Origin: Garra rufa
Taxonomy: Eukaryota > Chordata > Actinopteri > Cypriniformes > Cyprinidae
NCBI RefSeq assembly: GCF_049309525.1
Contig: NC_133371.1
Span: forward strand, 38,818,035-38,882,034
DNA length: 64,000 nucleotides
Reading direction: 5' to 3'
The position numbers and the translations under genes are program-made. Of this stretch, positions 30,401-45,400 are shown piece after piece; the stretch's first letter is position 1; the number at the start of each line of letters is the position of its first letter. The notes under the pieces were generated by a model. It searched no databases and was not told where the DNA came from. It was given only the letters and a program-made list of their open reading frames with translations.

Positions 30401-33400
30401 GACGCATATCAACAGAAGCCAGGGTTGAAGATAACAGATCTCATAACAAATTTACCTTCGCTATCTGACATGGCCCCTTGTAGGTCATCCTTTAAAAAGG
30501 CAATGTCCCGTTCATAGCCACTTGTCCTGGACTCCTCTCTCATGTGCTGTTGGACTTCTGGAAGAGAGTGACTAGAGCCAAACTGATCCCGTGAGTCTGC
30601 GGAGATGGGTGGGAGTGGGCCTGCAGAAGCTCTGGCCATGCCCATGGGCTGACCAACAGGGCTCAGTGGACTCTCCTCTTCAGAGTTTTGTGCAACAATA
30701 GGAATTCGACCCCTGCTCTGACTAATTGGCAGACTTGTTGGTTTAGCCCTAGATACATACTGGGAATCCATGCCCTCACCCTCTGTTTTCAGGCGTAGTG
30801 AGGAGTTTGACAAGTCTCTTTTGATAGAGAGGTCCAGTCCATATACAGAGGAAGGTCTAGAGGAAGGTCTTGAACGAGTGCCACTTGGGTAGGTGCCATC
30901 TTCGTGAAGGGACGACCGTATGGTAGGCCCTAGGTTGAGAGATTGGCCAAAGTTGAGTGACTGAGCCAGGTTAGCGCCAAGAGCTGAACCCAAATATTTA
31001 TGCTGCTCTGCTAGGTTCTTTCTTAGACCAAATGTGATCTCATCCTGGAGGAGCCTTGCCCTGGCAGACAATCCACCAACTGAGCTGGCAGAGGCCAAAA
31101 AGCTGCTGTAATCGAGTTCAAGGTCCCTGCTTTCTTGGATAGGTGAAAACTTTGTAATTTTGGGGTCAATTAGTGCTTTTTTATTCTTTAGCTGTTTCTG
31201 GTAAAGAACAGAGGCAGGAAGTTGCTTTGCAGCTTGCTTCTCTAAAGTTAGTCTCCCGATGCTATATTTCTCAGCTTTGGGGAAATGCCTAAAACTAGTG
31301 TCAGAGTGGAGGTAGTGAGGCAGGCCCGTAAGCTGTTCGAGATTATCTGTACCACGCCGGAACTCCTGCTTAATTTGCTGTTTCAACATCTTCAATTCAT
31401 ATGGCTCCTCCATGGCATCCTCGTCTGCTTTACCATATGAATGCAATCGAGAAGCAGCCTGAAGAGGAGCAAGAAAGTCTGCCACATCTGCAGTCCGACG
31501 AACGTCGGCAGTCCGGAGAAGTCGGTCAGCTTTGCTGATATCCTTATCGGCGATGCTGAAGCTTGAACCAAGGCCTGTGGAGCTCTTTGTGAGTTCACCG
31601 ATGTCATCAATCAAGACGTAGTTCCGGGCATTGTGGTGATCGAGGTCTGCATAGAAGGACTCGGCTGATATGCTGGACATGGGACTGCTGGCCATGCTGG
31701 CTCTCTCTTCCAGGCCCATCCTCAGATCAAGGCTACTGTATTTACCACCAAGATGGGAAACTCCATAGGCACTCTCTGTGGATGTAGGGACAATTAGGAG
31801 GGGCTGGTTGCGTACGACCTCATAGTTTGTCGTAATCTTTGGTTCTAAATCAGACAAAGTAGTCTGACGGGGTTTCTGTTGCATCAGAAGGAGTGAGGAA
31901 TGGTCATAGCCAGTCTGCTGGGACTGCTGATTGAGTGAGGGCACTGATGAGTAGATGGATTGGTAGGGGGATACCTGCTGATGGTAAAGAGACTGCTGGT
32001 ACAGCGTCTGCTGAGGATACTGACTTGTTTGGGATGCATACTGATAATGTGAGTATGGGCTTGCAAGTTGTGCATACTGGGACTCAGACTCAGTCTGTGG
32101 TGGAATGAACTGGTTAAACTCTGACTGTGGAGCAGTCCGTGGCCGTTCTAGTCCATGACCATTACCTCGTGCCTCTCTGATGTTGCTGACCTCACTATCT
32201 GACATGTAGTCTCGCTCCTCTGCCACTCCTTGCAAGTAGGCTCTCTCCCTCTTCTCTCTCTCTTTCAGTAAAGCCTCTTTTCTTCGATTTATACCCATCT
32301 CCAGATATCTCAATTTAGCATCTATCTCTTTCTCCTCCTCATCAAGTTCTGCCTGTATCTTACGGAGTTTTGAGGACTCACGTTCAACTAAATCCAGCTC
32401 TTTGTCTATGTCTTGGAGGATTTTGGCCCGTGCCATAGTGGTGTTCCTGCACATTCGTCTCCTGGCAGAAGCAGTGGTGTACCCCGAGAGACCAAGAAGG
32501 GTATCTTCTTCCGGCGGTGGATGAGGTAGCGTGCGTTTTACTTTCTTCTGAGAGCCAACCGGTGTGCCACTCTGAGAACCTTTGCTCTGTTGATTAAAAA
32601 AAAAAAAACAGAAAAAAAAGAAAAACAAGCAAGTGATAGACATGATATATAATGCAATCTTTAGGAGATGACAAAATACAACAAATTAGTCCTGTAGATA
32701 ACATTCCATTTTAAAGTGCAGTACTTACTGAGTAGGTGTCTGAGTACTGGTACATCATTCTGTCCTCAGTTGTCGGACTAAGTGATTTGTCAGACAGAGA
32801 TCGTTGTGAGGTCCTTAGTGATCTTGGACTACTGAGATGCCTCGATGAATCAGCAGTAAGCATCTTCTGTGAACTTTTCCCAGGGGACATTGGTGAAACT
32901 GGGGAGCATAATACTTTTGGAGATTTGGTAACTAACGAGGTTCCAACATCATCAGCTGTCAGGTGTGTGCTAACACTTATCTCAGCAGGAGCTGAACGTC
33001 TTTTATCTCTGTCTGATGTAATATCTGAATCGCTTTCTGTTTGGCCCTCTCTGTGTAAATCTACTTTTGTGTCCACCTGAGCCCGAACAGGAGATCTCCT
33101 AATTGTCCCTGAATGCTCTGTCTGAACTGAAATCTCTGCTACAGTCTGAATCGCAATACTTGATACTTTGGAGCTTTTTCCCTTCTCTCCATCAGCATAT
33201 CTACTGGAACGAGACCTGCGTCTGCTCCGAATGGGGGCGTCCCATTCATCCTGATCCTCATCATCAGTTTGCACACAGCTATCTACACTTCTCCTACTTC
33301 TTCTCCTTCTACCAGAAGGAATCTTTTCAACCCCATCTTCATCATCTGTTTGAACACCACTCTCAACCAATTTCTTTCCACTTAACCCCACACTTTGCTC

Positions 33401-36400
33401 TTGCTTGGATGTATCTGGCAGGTTTGTGGACCACTGCTTTTGATCCTTTGTCTGTGCACTCACAGATACAGGAATGCTTGAACCATACTGTGTAAAAGAC
33501 CCAGTTGTTGTTAGCCAGTTTTGACCAGAGGTGGTGTCATGAGTGGACACTGCAGATGACATTGAATTGTCATCCTTCACTGGCCAGTACTGTCCATTAT
33601 CTCCCCCAGAATATTTTGAGTCAAGTATTATGTCTGAGCTCAAGGGTGGGGACATACCCTCACCTGGCCCAAACCCATATGGGTATATCTTTTGCTCTTC
33701 TAGTTGTTGATGGAGTTGCTGCTGTAATCGATGGATTTGCTCTAACTGAAGTTGCTGCTGTGCAAAGGTTTCTTGTTGGAGAATCAGATGGGCTTTGCGT
33801 TCCTCTTCTTGCTGCAGTAGAAGTTGCTGCTTCATGTTCTGAAGCTCTTCCAGTTCCTTCTGAACAATTATCTGCTCTTGCTCACGGTAACGCTGTATCT
33901 CTTGCCTCTCCCATTCAAGCTCTTCAGCTAGACACAGCTGTTTCAACTTCTCTAATTGTAAGAACTCATGTTCAGCCTTGTACTGCTGGCTCTTGCTGTC
34001 ATCTAAATCAGGGAAATTTGGAGATACCAGCATGTCCAGTGAGGCTGCTATTGCCTCGAGAGTAGCATCCGAGTAGAGCTCAGGGAAGGCTGTCAGGGAG
34101 GGAAGGATGCTGGCTAATGCAGAAGGTAGGATATCCTTTGATATATCAGACTGTGGTAATATTGTTTGGTCTGTGGTGTGTACAAAGCCATATGGAGCAG
34201 GCTGATTTTGAAGTGTTGAAAATTGCTCTGTAGAATTGGAGGTTGTGCTAAATATTGAACCTGGTTGGGTAGTGATTGCATATGTGGAGGGAACGGGTGC
34301 AGCAACTGATGAGTAAACAATGCCATTTGTTGTTCTTAGTAAACTATTAATAGCAAACGTTGTTCCTTGAGAATATGGAGCAGTGGTGATCCCAGTAAAT
34401 TCCAAAGTGCCTTTCTTTGAGTAGTCTAAGGCTTCTTCTGTTATGTTAGGAAAAAAAATAGCAGCAGCATCAGTATCTAAATGAACAATTCCTCTGATTC
34501 ATGCAAAATTAATTATAAAAATGAATTGGAAGCCTAAGAGCATGCAAAGATCTTGTCAGTGTCATCAGATTAGCAGGATGCAAAGCCAAAACACTGAGGG
34601 ACAACACGGAGGCAAATGCATGCATCTGTGTTTAAAAAAAAAAACAGAAAGAACAGAAAAAGACAAAAATGAAAATCAAGACATTCAGAGAGCAGAAAGT
34701 GCATCACAAAAATAAAGAATATAACCAATAAATAATACATTTCTCAACATTAACGTGCAAAATTAATAAATTAATAAATTAGGAATACATGTGCATTGTC
34801 ATACTGACCTGTTGACAGTTTAGCTGAAGTCAAATCAATAGCCCCCTCAGATGCTCCATTCTGATAGGTGAATCCATTCTTCGTTTCATAACTAAAGAGT
34901 CCAGCCTCTTTGAAATTACCGTCGGATATCGAAGCCTTCATGGTACTCAGATCTTCAATGACAGGCATTGTGGCAATATCAATTTGATAGCCAATTTGAT
35001 TGTCTGGTTGTGTGGTTACAGGAGGCTGTGTTCTGCAGCTCCCTGTGAAAGGAAGCCTGTAAATCACATCACAGCAAACAGCCCGTCTTCCAGATGTTAG
35101 ATCAACTGGTGTACCCTCATCTTCCAAAACAGTTGTGACCACTCCAGAAGATGAGGACAAAGCAACCATGGTTTTCATTGGCTTAGACGTGGTAAGGTCT
35201 ACAGGTCCAACTGCTGATGACTCTGTATGTATTGGTATACCAGCACTGCCATTTGTGAAGCTCATCGGGGCTATATTCACAGGCATAAGAGTAGGAGTTG
35301 TGTTTGCAACAGCTCTGTATGAAAGGTTAATAGGAATCTCTGTACTTGTTGTAGGCTTAGGTTGTGAATTCACAGGTCTGTACACTATTTGTGCAAGTGG
35401 CTCAAATGGATTGTACGTGGTAAGTGGAAGAGGCACTGAAGTAGCATTTCCCAGGTCCAGAGGCTTGTCAACTTTGTTGTTGTTGAAGGCAATTGTAGCT
35501 GTGCAAGTGACAATTGTTATGCTGTCAGTTACAACAGAGAGTGTTGTAGTGGGGATTATTTCAGCACTCAGATTCACAATTTCAGGCTGTACAGCAGTGC
35601 CCTGTCGTCCGCTTGATTCACTTGACAAGGAAGACTTACTTGAATCTGGGGCTGTCAGATCCATTCCCTGGTCAGTCATTGTAACATTGACTTTAAATGT
35701 GGTAAGATCTACAACGTCGCTAGGGTAGTGTATTCTTCCATTCTGTTTAGGCTTTGGATGGACTTCTGGCTGGGTTTTGACTGTAACACCCACAGGTTCA
35801 GGTATGGGTTCGACAGGAATCCTCTCCTGGACAACTGACACAGTTGTTGTTCTTTGCACTTCAGTCGTGACAACTTGGGTTACAAGATTAGGCAGTGCAT
35901 CAGGACGCTGCTCAGTTGTTGAGATTGCAGAGTAGACCTGGCTCATGCTTGATATAACTTTATCTTGTCCACAAATTTCTTGACTCTCAATAGATTTTGT
36001 AAATTGGGTAAATGTGACTGGTACTGCTGGCACAGTTGTTGCAGAGGTCACTGCTGGAATTTCTTGTTTTTGCTCATAAACAGATTGCTGCTCTTGAAGC
36101 TGTGTTATTGGTACTGGTGATGGACTCAGTTCAGATAAGGCCTCTCCAGGAGCTGAAACTATTAGTACTTCTTCCATATCCAAACCAGGAATGTCTTCAT
36201 GTTGAGCTGGGATTGGTATCTGGGTTATTGTTATTGGAGCAGAATACGTTGTTTGCATTTGTTGCATTTCAGGTACTTGTTGCACACCACTCACTGTATA
36301 GTGAGGAATAAACTCAGCAGAAACTTGTGACACTGGGTCTAAGGCTGCTTGTACCTCCTCTGGTTTTGATGTACGCACCACTGAGACTGGAGCCATGGGA

Positions 36401-39400
36401 AGAGGAGAAATCAAGGAAGGTGTGTGGTACATCATTGCCGGATATGCTGTTGGTTCCATAGCAATGGGTGGCGGCGGCGGTGGTAGTGGCGCTGCAACAG
36501 GTGCTGCTGAAATCATAACAGTAGGTGCCATTACAACTGGTGCTGTATCATGTGGTGTTACAAATGCAGATGAGGAATGCATTTTATTCTCCATTTTGAT
36601 ATGAGGAACAACAGTCATAGTCTGTGCTACCCCAGATGAAGCCACTACAAGAGGTGCTGAAACAAATGTTTGTACAGAAGAAACTGGCATCTCTGAAACA
36701 GTTACACAAGGTTCTGCAATACTTTGTCTTGAATCCGCAGCTAGTGTAATATGATGAGCCTCTGTTGTGACTGAAGCAAAGTCAGGTGCCATCACCACAA
36801 TGGGCGCTGCTGTATTGAATACTGGGATAACCTTTGGTAGGGCTGCTACAGTTTGTGCTGAAATTAATGATACAGGTGCATCCACTGCAGCTGGAGCAAA
36901 CACTCTTGGAGCTTCAGATGGAACCTGCTGTCTGGGAGTTGGCAAAGACGATCTTCTCATTGGTGCTTGAGTTGTAATGCCCTCGACAGGTGATCCTGGT
37001 TCTGAGGGTAATGTTATCACCACATAGGTTTCAAGAGTTCTAGCAAATCTGGGTGACAAAGGTGATTTTGGTGATGAAGCACCGTGCTTGGTCTCTACAG
37101 GGGCAGTCAAACTTAGTGACAATGCATTTGGAGGTTCCCTTGTTCTTGGCAAAGTTGCAGCACGAACTGTTTGAACAACTACTGGTTCAGGGCTTACTGG
37201 TGGCTTTACGCTCTCTCTCGATCTGTGACTAAATACCAGTCCTGAGGGAATACATACAGGTTTAGGAGGAACAGGGGGTGGTGATTTGTGTGTTGGGCTC
37301 ACAGCTGGTTTTATATTCACGCTGGCCACATTTGGTGGGGGTTCAGGTAGAGTTGATGTAACTGATGAGGGAGCTGTAATAGTCTTTTGCTGGTTAAAAC
37401 CAGTCTTGGGTACTGTGCTATATGGCAATTCTGGAGGTGAAGCTGGAGGAGGTGGTGGAAAAGAAATCACAGGTTTATCTGTTCTTTCTTGAGAAACATG
37501 GGGTTTTGCAAATGTCACACAAGGAGGAACTGTGGAATCAGTGATATAACTTGATATTGTGGTTGGATAAGTAAAAGGTGAAACACTAACAACAACAGGG
37601 TGGCCTCTTACATCTTCAGTAGTTGTTTTAACCACCACATTTTCAAGATTTGGTGGTCTGACAACAACTTGACCTTGCTGTATCTGTACAGCAGGAGAAA
37701 TTATTTGTGAAACTGACTGTTTTCCATCATCTGGTACATTTTCCATCTGTATTTCCACCACCCTTGACTGAATATTGGTCAGCATTGATTGAACTGGTTG
37801 GGAGGGCAAAGCCCCAAAAGCAACAGTTGTAGTAACAGTGGGAGAAACAACAGAGACTGTCTTTGCAGCAATACACCCTCTATGATCTGCTGGAGGTGAA
37901 ATAGTGGCTGCTTGGACTAATTGGGGTGGCATGTGTGATGTGGTTTCTGCTGGCATCTGAATAGGAATTTGAATAGAAACACCAGTTGGTGTCTGAGTCT
38001 CTTTCACTAAAGTTGGAATACTGGATTGAGCAGAAGACAGTGGTATGGCCAATTGTTCAACAGCTGAGCTGGTCTGGTCTGTAGAGAGAACCATTGCTGG
38101 TATTGAAGCTGATACCATTGTTGAAACAGAAATAGGTGCTTGATCCACAGCTGTAACTGTAGTAGGAAATGGGGCATAGGTTAGAGAAGATACTGGATAA
38201 ATTACAGAGATTGACTGAGATGGAGATGTAACCAGGTCTGGCATCTGGGCAACAACAGGGGTAGTTGTAGGAATCTGATTCCTGAGTACAGTGGATGGCA
38301 GGGTATGTGCGGCAACTGGAATTTGTTCTAGAACTGGATGATCTGATGCAAGGGACACAAGATCGGGCATTTGAACAACAGCAGAAGTTTGTGTTAAAGG
38401 TTCTTTTTGAGACTGAACAATAGGTGTAGCAACAGTAGTAGGTGGAGTTTTTACATGGTCTACTTTTGGAGTAATTATTGGTCTGTCTGTAGTGGATAAT
38501 TTAGGTTTTTGAGCTAAATCTTGAACAGCTGAAACATCTGGAATAGTGACTGTTTCCTGTGTAGGTTTTAATATAACTGTTGGTTTTGCCGCAGGAGTTG
38601 GTTTTGGACCTGGTGTTGGCTTTGATACAATAACTTCAGAAGGAGTCGGAGTGCCAGCATTTTCTACAATATGTGGTGAGGCTGGAATAACCGGTGTAGG
38701 GGATACAATAATTTGTGTGGAAGATTCAACAGGAGCAGTTGCTGTTGGATGTATTGTGGCTTGCTCGGACACCATATCAGGCATCTGAATTACAACTGGG
38801 GCAGAAACTTCAGCAACACTAGGGCTAGCTGGAGTAGTTAATTCAGATGTCTGGCCAGAAACTGGAGAGGATGATGGTGCTGTTATTAGTTCCATATTTG
38901 AATCGGGGGATGAGATTGCTGGAGATGTTGGTGGAGACAGTGGAGACAGTGGTGACATTGCTGTTGTCTCCACAACATGTTTCGATGAAGGAACTTCACA
39001 GATTACAGAAATGGGAGCAGTCTCAAATGATTCTTCTGGCGTTTGTGGTTCCTCTTCACTTTGAGGGAAATCACTTGGCTCAGATGACATTTTATCTTCC
39101 TCCTCTTCAACTTCCTCTTCACCAGAGGAGCACTGAGTGATCTTTAAGTCAGGAATTGGATATAAAGCTTTATTCCCAGACACATCCTGAGTGGATGTAG
39201 ACTCTGTAATATAAGGCTCCAAAATGCATTCAATAGGTTCAGCTAGGTTGTCTTCTTCCCCACTTGAAGGGATGAGTATCACCTCAGGGGAATCATATGA
39301 TGACTCAGACACAGTCAGAGGGGAGGCAGGAGACACAGGAGTTGACTGTGTCGGACTTGTTCCCGGTGTTAAAACATCTTTTTGCGTCCTCAGTCTCTCT

Positions 39401-42400
39401 TCAAAGGGATCCTCTGTTTGTAAAAGTGGCTTTGCATTTTGATCTGTAGTAAGTGCATCATTTCCAGAAATAGTCACATAACAAGTGTCGCTGAAATCAA
39501 GTGGCAAGGATGTGTTGATCTTTGCTGCATGCGTTTGCTGAGCCTCTTTCTCTTCTTGCAAGATCTTGCTCCTTTTATGCATCATCTCCTCATAAGCCTC
39601 ATCTGGTGTCATAAGTATCTTCACCGACTCATGCTCAGACATCTTTTTCAAATCTTGCTCATAGATGACCGTTGCAGCCTGCTCTTGTTCTTCAACTAAA
39701 GTTTCATAAGCATAGTCCTCTATTAACATGCCTCCATATAATGGTTCAATATCAGGTGGTGTGAATTTCTCTGATGCTTTGTATTCCTGTGCTTTCTGCA
39801 TCATTTCCTCATATACCTCTTCAGCACTCTTTAATGGCTTCTCTGCAGCATCATGCGTTTCAGACGATAACGTTCTGTACTCTGTATTCTCTGGATCAGA
39901 TTCAAAACTAGGTGAAAAGTCAGAGAAGGAGGAGGACTTCCGTTCTTCCATCCCCGCTACCTGCCGTAATTTATCAGTTTTAGTCAAATGATCACGTCGT
40001 CTTTGCATACCCAAATCATCTCTTTCTGTCTTTAATTTTTTTGTGACCTTTCTTAACTGCTGTTGATCATCTCTTTCACCTTCCTGCTCCATTTGTTCAC
40101 CCCCCTCACGTAACTCATCCTCCTCAGATGAGTCCTCTATAGTGGGAAGGGCCTGGCCATGAGGTCTGTGTTTTGCCTTTCTTTGCTGTTTACTCTCCTT
40201 TTTATGACTTGGGCTGCTATCACTGTCTTCATCAATAGAGGAAACAGAAGTAGGTGAAGCTGTTCCTGGTGTGATGCTAGACACCTGAACACTGGATGAC
40301 CCATCACCTTTGGACAAGTCTTCGATCAGACTCTCATGGTCCTCCGTGGTCTGTCTAACAGGGTTTTTTTGTGTAATCTCAACTGTGGTGGTGTCAGTAG
40401 CTATGACCTTCTCATTGTCATTTGACACATCTATTTCCACTCTAATTTCTTCTAATTCTTCTGAGATGGGGATGACTTGGGCAACTTGGTCATGAGAAGA
40501 CATGATATCAGAAATCTCCTCAGGATCTACAGTAAGCTTCTTTAGGGCACGTTTAGGCTTCATTGAATCATCCAACTTTTCGACTTCTCTGGTTTCTTGC
40601 AGGGTTTGTTGTTCTTCTCTTTGTTTTTCCTCATCAAAAGTTAAGTTCTCGTCTTCACCCATGTGCATAAGTTGTCTTCGTATAAACTCTTCGTCATCTC
40701 CAGAATTTGAACTGTCTAGTTTGTAGTCCTCACTGCTGGAAGAAGGAGGCCTCACTCTTCTTCTCTGTATCTGAGGAGAGGGTTCGCTTTCACTGCTGTC
40801 CTCATGGTATTGTTTCACACTGTCTGGTGCTTTGACAGGCAACAGCTTCGCAGCAGTTTCTTTCATGGCCATTTCACTGACTCTCTGGATCTCCTTAAGC
40901 TCCTCCTCAGCCGAGCTGTATGATTCTACCGATACCGGCAAGATGTCCTTTCTATGTTGCTCTTTAACATCTGTTTTTAAGGTGTCTACTTTAGAAATTT
41001 CTGGAAGACTGCTATCCATCTGTACCACAACATCTTTCTGTTGTCCTTCCATTGCAGGTTGAGTGTATGTATCCTCTTTAACCTGCGGAAAATGAAGAAG
41101 GAAAAAAATTAAACATGTCTGTCTCCTGTTCATGAAGTCTAACAATTACTTTGAATATAATTTAATACAATGTATGTTTGAATAATAGAAAAAAAACCTT
41201 CTTGTATATGTAATACTATACCTTTTCTACATCCACCTCAGTTGGCCCTGCTGGAAGCATTGACATCGGTTCTATCTCTACTTGTGTCTCCTCAGGGATT
41301 TTGTCTTTGCCTGTTTCTATCAAACTGACCTCAGCAGCAGTAATAACAGCTTTCTGAGTCTCTGCAGCTGGTATTGGTGCCACCACAGCTGTCATCTCTG
41401 TCTGCAGCATATCTGTGGCAGGAACAACAGAGAGAGGTGCAGGGACTGCTGGAGTGGTCACCGCTGCCTTTGGAATAGCAGTAGGGATGGTTTTCTCTTC
41501 CTCTGCCTGCTTTCCAGGTGATGGTTTTGGCTCAGATTTTGGAATAGATGTCTGTGGAGGTGCAGGAGTCTCAGACTGTGTTTTGGGTACCACTGTAGGC
41601 TTGTCTTTTGTGGATACTGGGCTGGATATGGATGGTGTTTTTCCTATGTCTCCCAGCTGCCCAGCTAGAGCTCTCTGTGTTTGACAATTCAAACACAACC
41701 ACTCAGCCTGCAAATAAGACATACAATGAAATTTGATAAATATGTTGTCGCAAATAATTTTTCATATAAATAATATTAACAAAATATTTTTCAAATACAA
41801 GCATCCTATTAAATTGCTGTCACCAAATATCCCCCACCAAATGAAATAAATATGTTTGAATAAATTACTAACAACCTTAGGGCATGTAATTTATTGAAAG
41901 ATTGCAGAGGATGGTGCATTTAGAATAAATGCACAATAAATACACTGTCCTCAGCAACTTTACAAAGTTCTTTTCTTTTCATTATTCTGGCAAGGATTAA
42001 AACACCTGTCTCTGTTCCTACAGGGGACAGTGCTTACAGTTGTTTACACGTGTATGTGTGTGTGTGTGTGTGTATGAGGAAAAAAACTGCTCACACTGAG
42101 GACATTCTATGATTCAAACACACACACATACAGAGTCTTAACAGGAGATTAGGGTTTATTCCCACATCCAGTGACGCAAACAAGCTATAATTCATAGGCA
42201 CATGGTCTGACTTGAACACTGTTTTTGTGATGTAACACCCCCTTCGTCTCTTTTGTTATACTCGAAGGCTTATCCACAAAGCTGTGATTACAAAAACAAC
42301 ATTTTCTTAGAAATTGCATTGTAAATCAAATTATTTAAAAAGCATGGGGTATGCAAATGCATTCTGAAGGAAAGAGATCGAAAGACAAATCCCAAGACTA

Positions 42401-45400
42401 ACACCAGACTGAAGCCATAACTTCCTATTCTATTAAAAATGCTGCTAAACCTCCTTATTTGTAGATCATTTGTGTTTCATCTCTCTCGCTCTAATGAAAT
42501 GTTATTAATGATTGCAACAGAAAGCCGACAAATGTATTCTGAATCCTTTTAACATTGTGTACTAGAAAGAAGCAATGAGGCATAACCAGATGATGGTAGA
42601 CACATTTAATCACAGACAAAGAGGATAAGTCAATGAGGTAGATCAAGACAGCCATCCTCCTGTGAACGCCTGATTTACTATAAAATACCAGACTAAAAAA
42701 CAAGGGTTTGACTGGGTCATTACAAAGTGTCACCATGGAAACCAGACAAGATTTATGTCTCCAACAGCACAGTTTGTCCTGAGCCTTTACCTCTGTGCCA
42801 AAACCTAGTGAGCTGCCTACCTAGACAGCATCTGAAGGCTGAAAGCATTGTAACGATTATAAATCCTTATTAAATTCGAAATGATTATTATAATGTACTA
42901 ATTGGCTCAATATTGATGTGTGGATGTATTTGTATGCTGTTGAACTGTACTCTTAGCAACATGAACATGCTAATTCTACAGAAATCTTATGAAGGATAAA
43001 GAGTATTCCAAAAAAAACCCCCAAAAAAAAACAATTACATTTGACTCTACAAACTCAATAAACAGCAACTAATTGTAAAAGTTTTATAGTTCTTGTAAAT
43101 TTGGGCAAATTTGTGAATAATTAAAAATAATGGAGTCTTACTTGTGAGGCAACTGCCTAGAGCAGCTTATTTTGTTGAGAAAAGCCCTTAAGGGCATTGC
43201 TGAGCAAGAGAAGCTTCACAAGGAATAAAGTGCTTGCAATAAAGTATTAATAATCCTTAATAAATCCTGTTAATAATACAACAAATATGAACATAATATA
43301 CTGGATAATCAATAGATCTACTATAAACTAGATATGCAAATTTCACTATTAGAGCAACATAAATTAACTCACAAACACAGCATGAACAGAAATGCCTAAG
43401 GTTGCAAAAATAAACGAGAACATGCTCATTTCAACACAGGTTTTAGTAAAAGGTGCAATCATCACCTCTAATTGGAAACTTGACTGGCTTATACATATGC
43501 AAATCGGGCTGATTCAACACACAGGACCATCAGAGCAGGGAAACCAATCAGAAGATTAATTAACAATAAAAGGAACCAATCATGTAGGACTTTGTGAAAG
43601 AATGTCCTCATCACTGCTGCTTGTCAGTACTGTGTATGCAGGCAATGTAGAGTGCTGATCACGGCACATAAATAACACCGCAAAAACAAAATGACTGAAT
43701 TGTGGGTGATACAAACAGGAAAATATCCACACAAAAAAATAGCTTAATCAAGGTGCTAAACAAGAGTGCACAAAATGGCCTATGTGTTGCCTGAACTACA
43801 TGTCTAATCTGTCTTGATAAATCCCTGAATAATTAGTATATTTTGGGATTCATATAACTGCAATCAGCACACAGAATTTTATTTTCTTACTTTTGCAGAA
43901 TAGATAGGCAACCTGTAGCTCCAGAGCATCTTTAGTTAGTTATAAAATTCTTCTTCTAAATTATCTAAAAACTTCCTCAATTTGACTTGTTTCTGCTTTG
44001 TATTACAGTAGAGAAATGAGAAAAGTACAACAGCAGAAGTGTGCCTTTTTAAGATCAATCTAACTACATACCACAGTGATTATGTTCATTCTACAAAGAG
44101 CAGTCAAAGAGATATTATTCTCTTAGATCAATTATGTCTGCTCAAGCATTTGGGAAGAAATATCAATGTCAGCGTACTTGAATAACAAAGACATGATTCA
44201 TTTGTGATACATATATGATTCACTTCTGGGCAATTTTCATTTATTTGAATAAAAATGGGCTTATTCTGCATATTTGTTAGTCTCACATCTAATGGTTCGC
44301 CTCCATTTTGAGCACATTTAGACCAAAGTTACACAGATAGCAAGCAAAATTCAGCCAGCATAAGAATGAGAACAATAAATTCTGTTTTACTATGACTTGC
44401 TACACAGCAGTAGAAGATCACGCAACATTACCCAACATCATAGCTTCCCACCTCACAGTGTTAGTATGGCTGGTTGCACTTGTTTTGCTATTCCTGTAAT
44501 TTACTATGGAGTATGAATGCCAAAACTACTAGTACACACTGGTACAAAATTGAAGAATCAATTAAATTTACATGTTTTTTTCCAGATATAGAAATCACAC
44601 TTTAATTTGTTTCATATTTTCAGATTTGCTAGGACCATGGAAACCCTAAAAAATAAACAAATGTTTTGTTTCCAAATTGCCACTTTTTTCAGTACACGAG
44701 TGCACTGCTGAGCAAAAGAGGGTTCATGAGGATTAAAGTGCTTATAATCAGGTTTAACATCCAGCACTTAAAAATAGTTCAGAATTACAGAATTTTCATT
44801 TTTGGATGCAACTACTACAAACATGATATGAAAAAAAAAAAAACAGAAAAAAGCACCTGAACATCTGACATCAATAGCTTAATATGAGATACTAAGTATG
44901 CATACTCAAGTTTACTGCTGCATTATGTTCTTACGTCAAGTGTTCTTGTCTTTCCTTAACCCTAATTTTATGCTTCGTTGTTAACATCCTAGCACAATGA
45001 CCGTGAGTAGTATTATTAGTCGGTCCTTCCTGTTGCGCAAATGCATCTCTGTGCCCGTCGCAGCTGGTTCTGAACCAGCCGGGCCTGGCCGAGCGCCATG
45101 CAAAGTCCTCTTTAATTACACACAACCAGAGAGGACCAGCAGGCCTGGAGACATGCCTCACATGCGCCTTTGTTCTCAGTGATTAACCCCAATGAAAAAC
45201 ACACCAGCTCTCTGATGATAAGACTCATCAAGCCTTACAGCATCACAACAAGGCAAACTCCACCAAAGGAGATATCTGACCTTTTACCAAGCTCTAATCT
45301 GTTGTATCTGTTCATCTTCAACCAGCCAGGATGGCTTGGAGTAACAATGAATGGCTAAGTTACATCTTTTTACTCACTGCAACCTGTTACTCTCCAGCCA

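Noticed and set aside
35135..35728. 197-residue plus-strand ORF (and other plus-strand ORFs at 32.7-41.7 kb)
   Set aside because: Antisense shadows of the large pclo exons; codon composition is dictated by the other strand.
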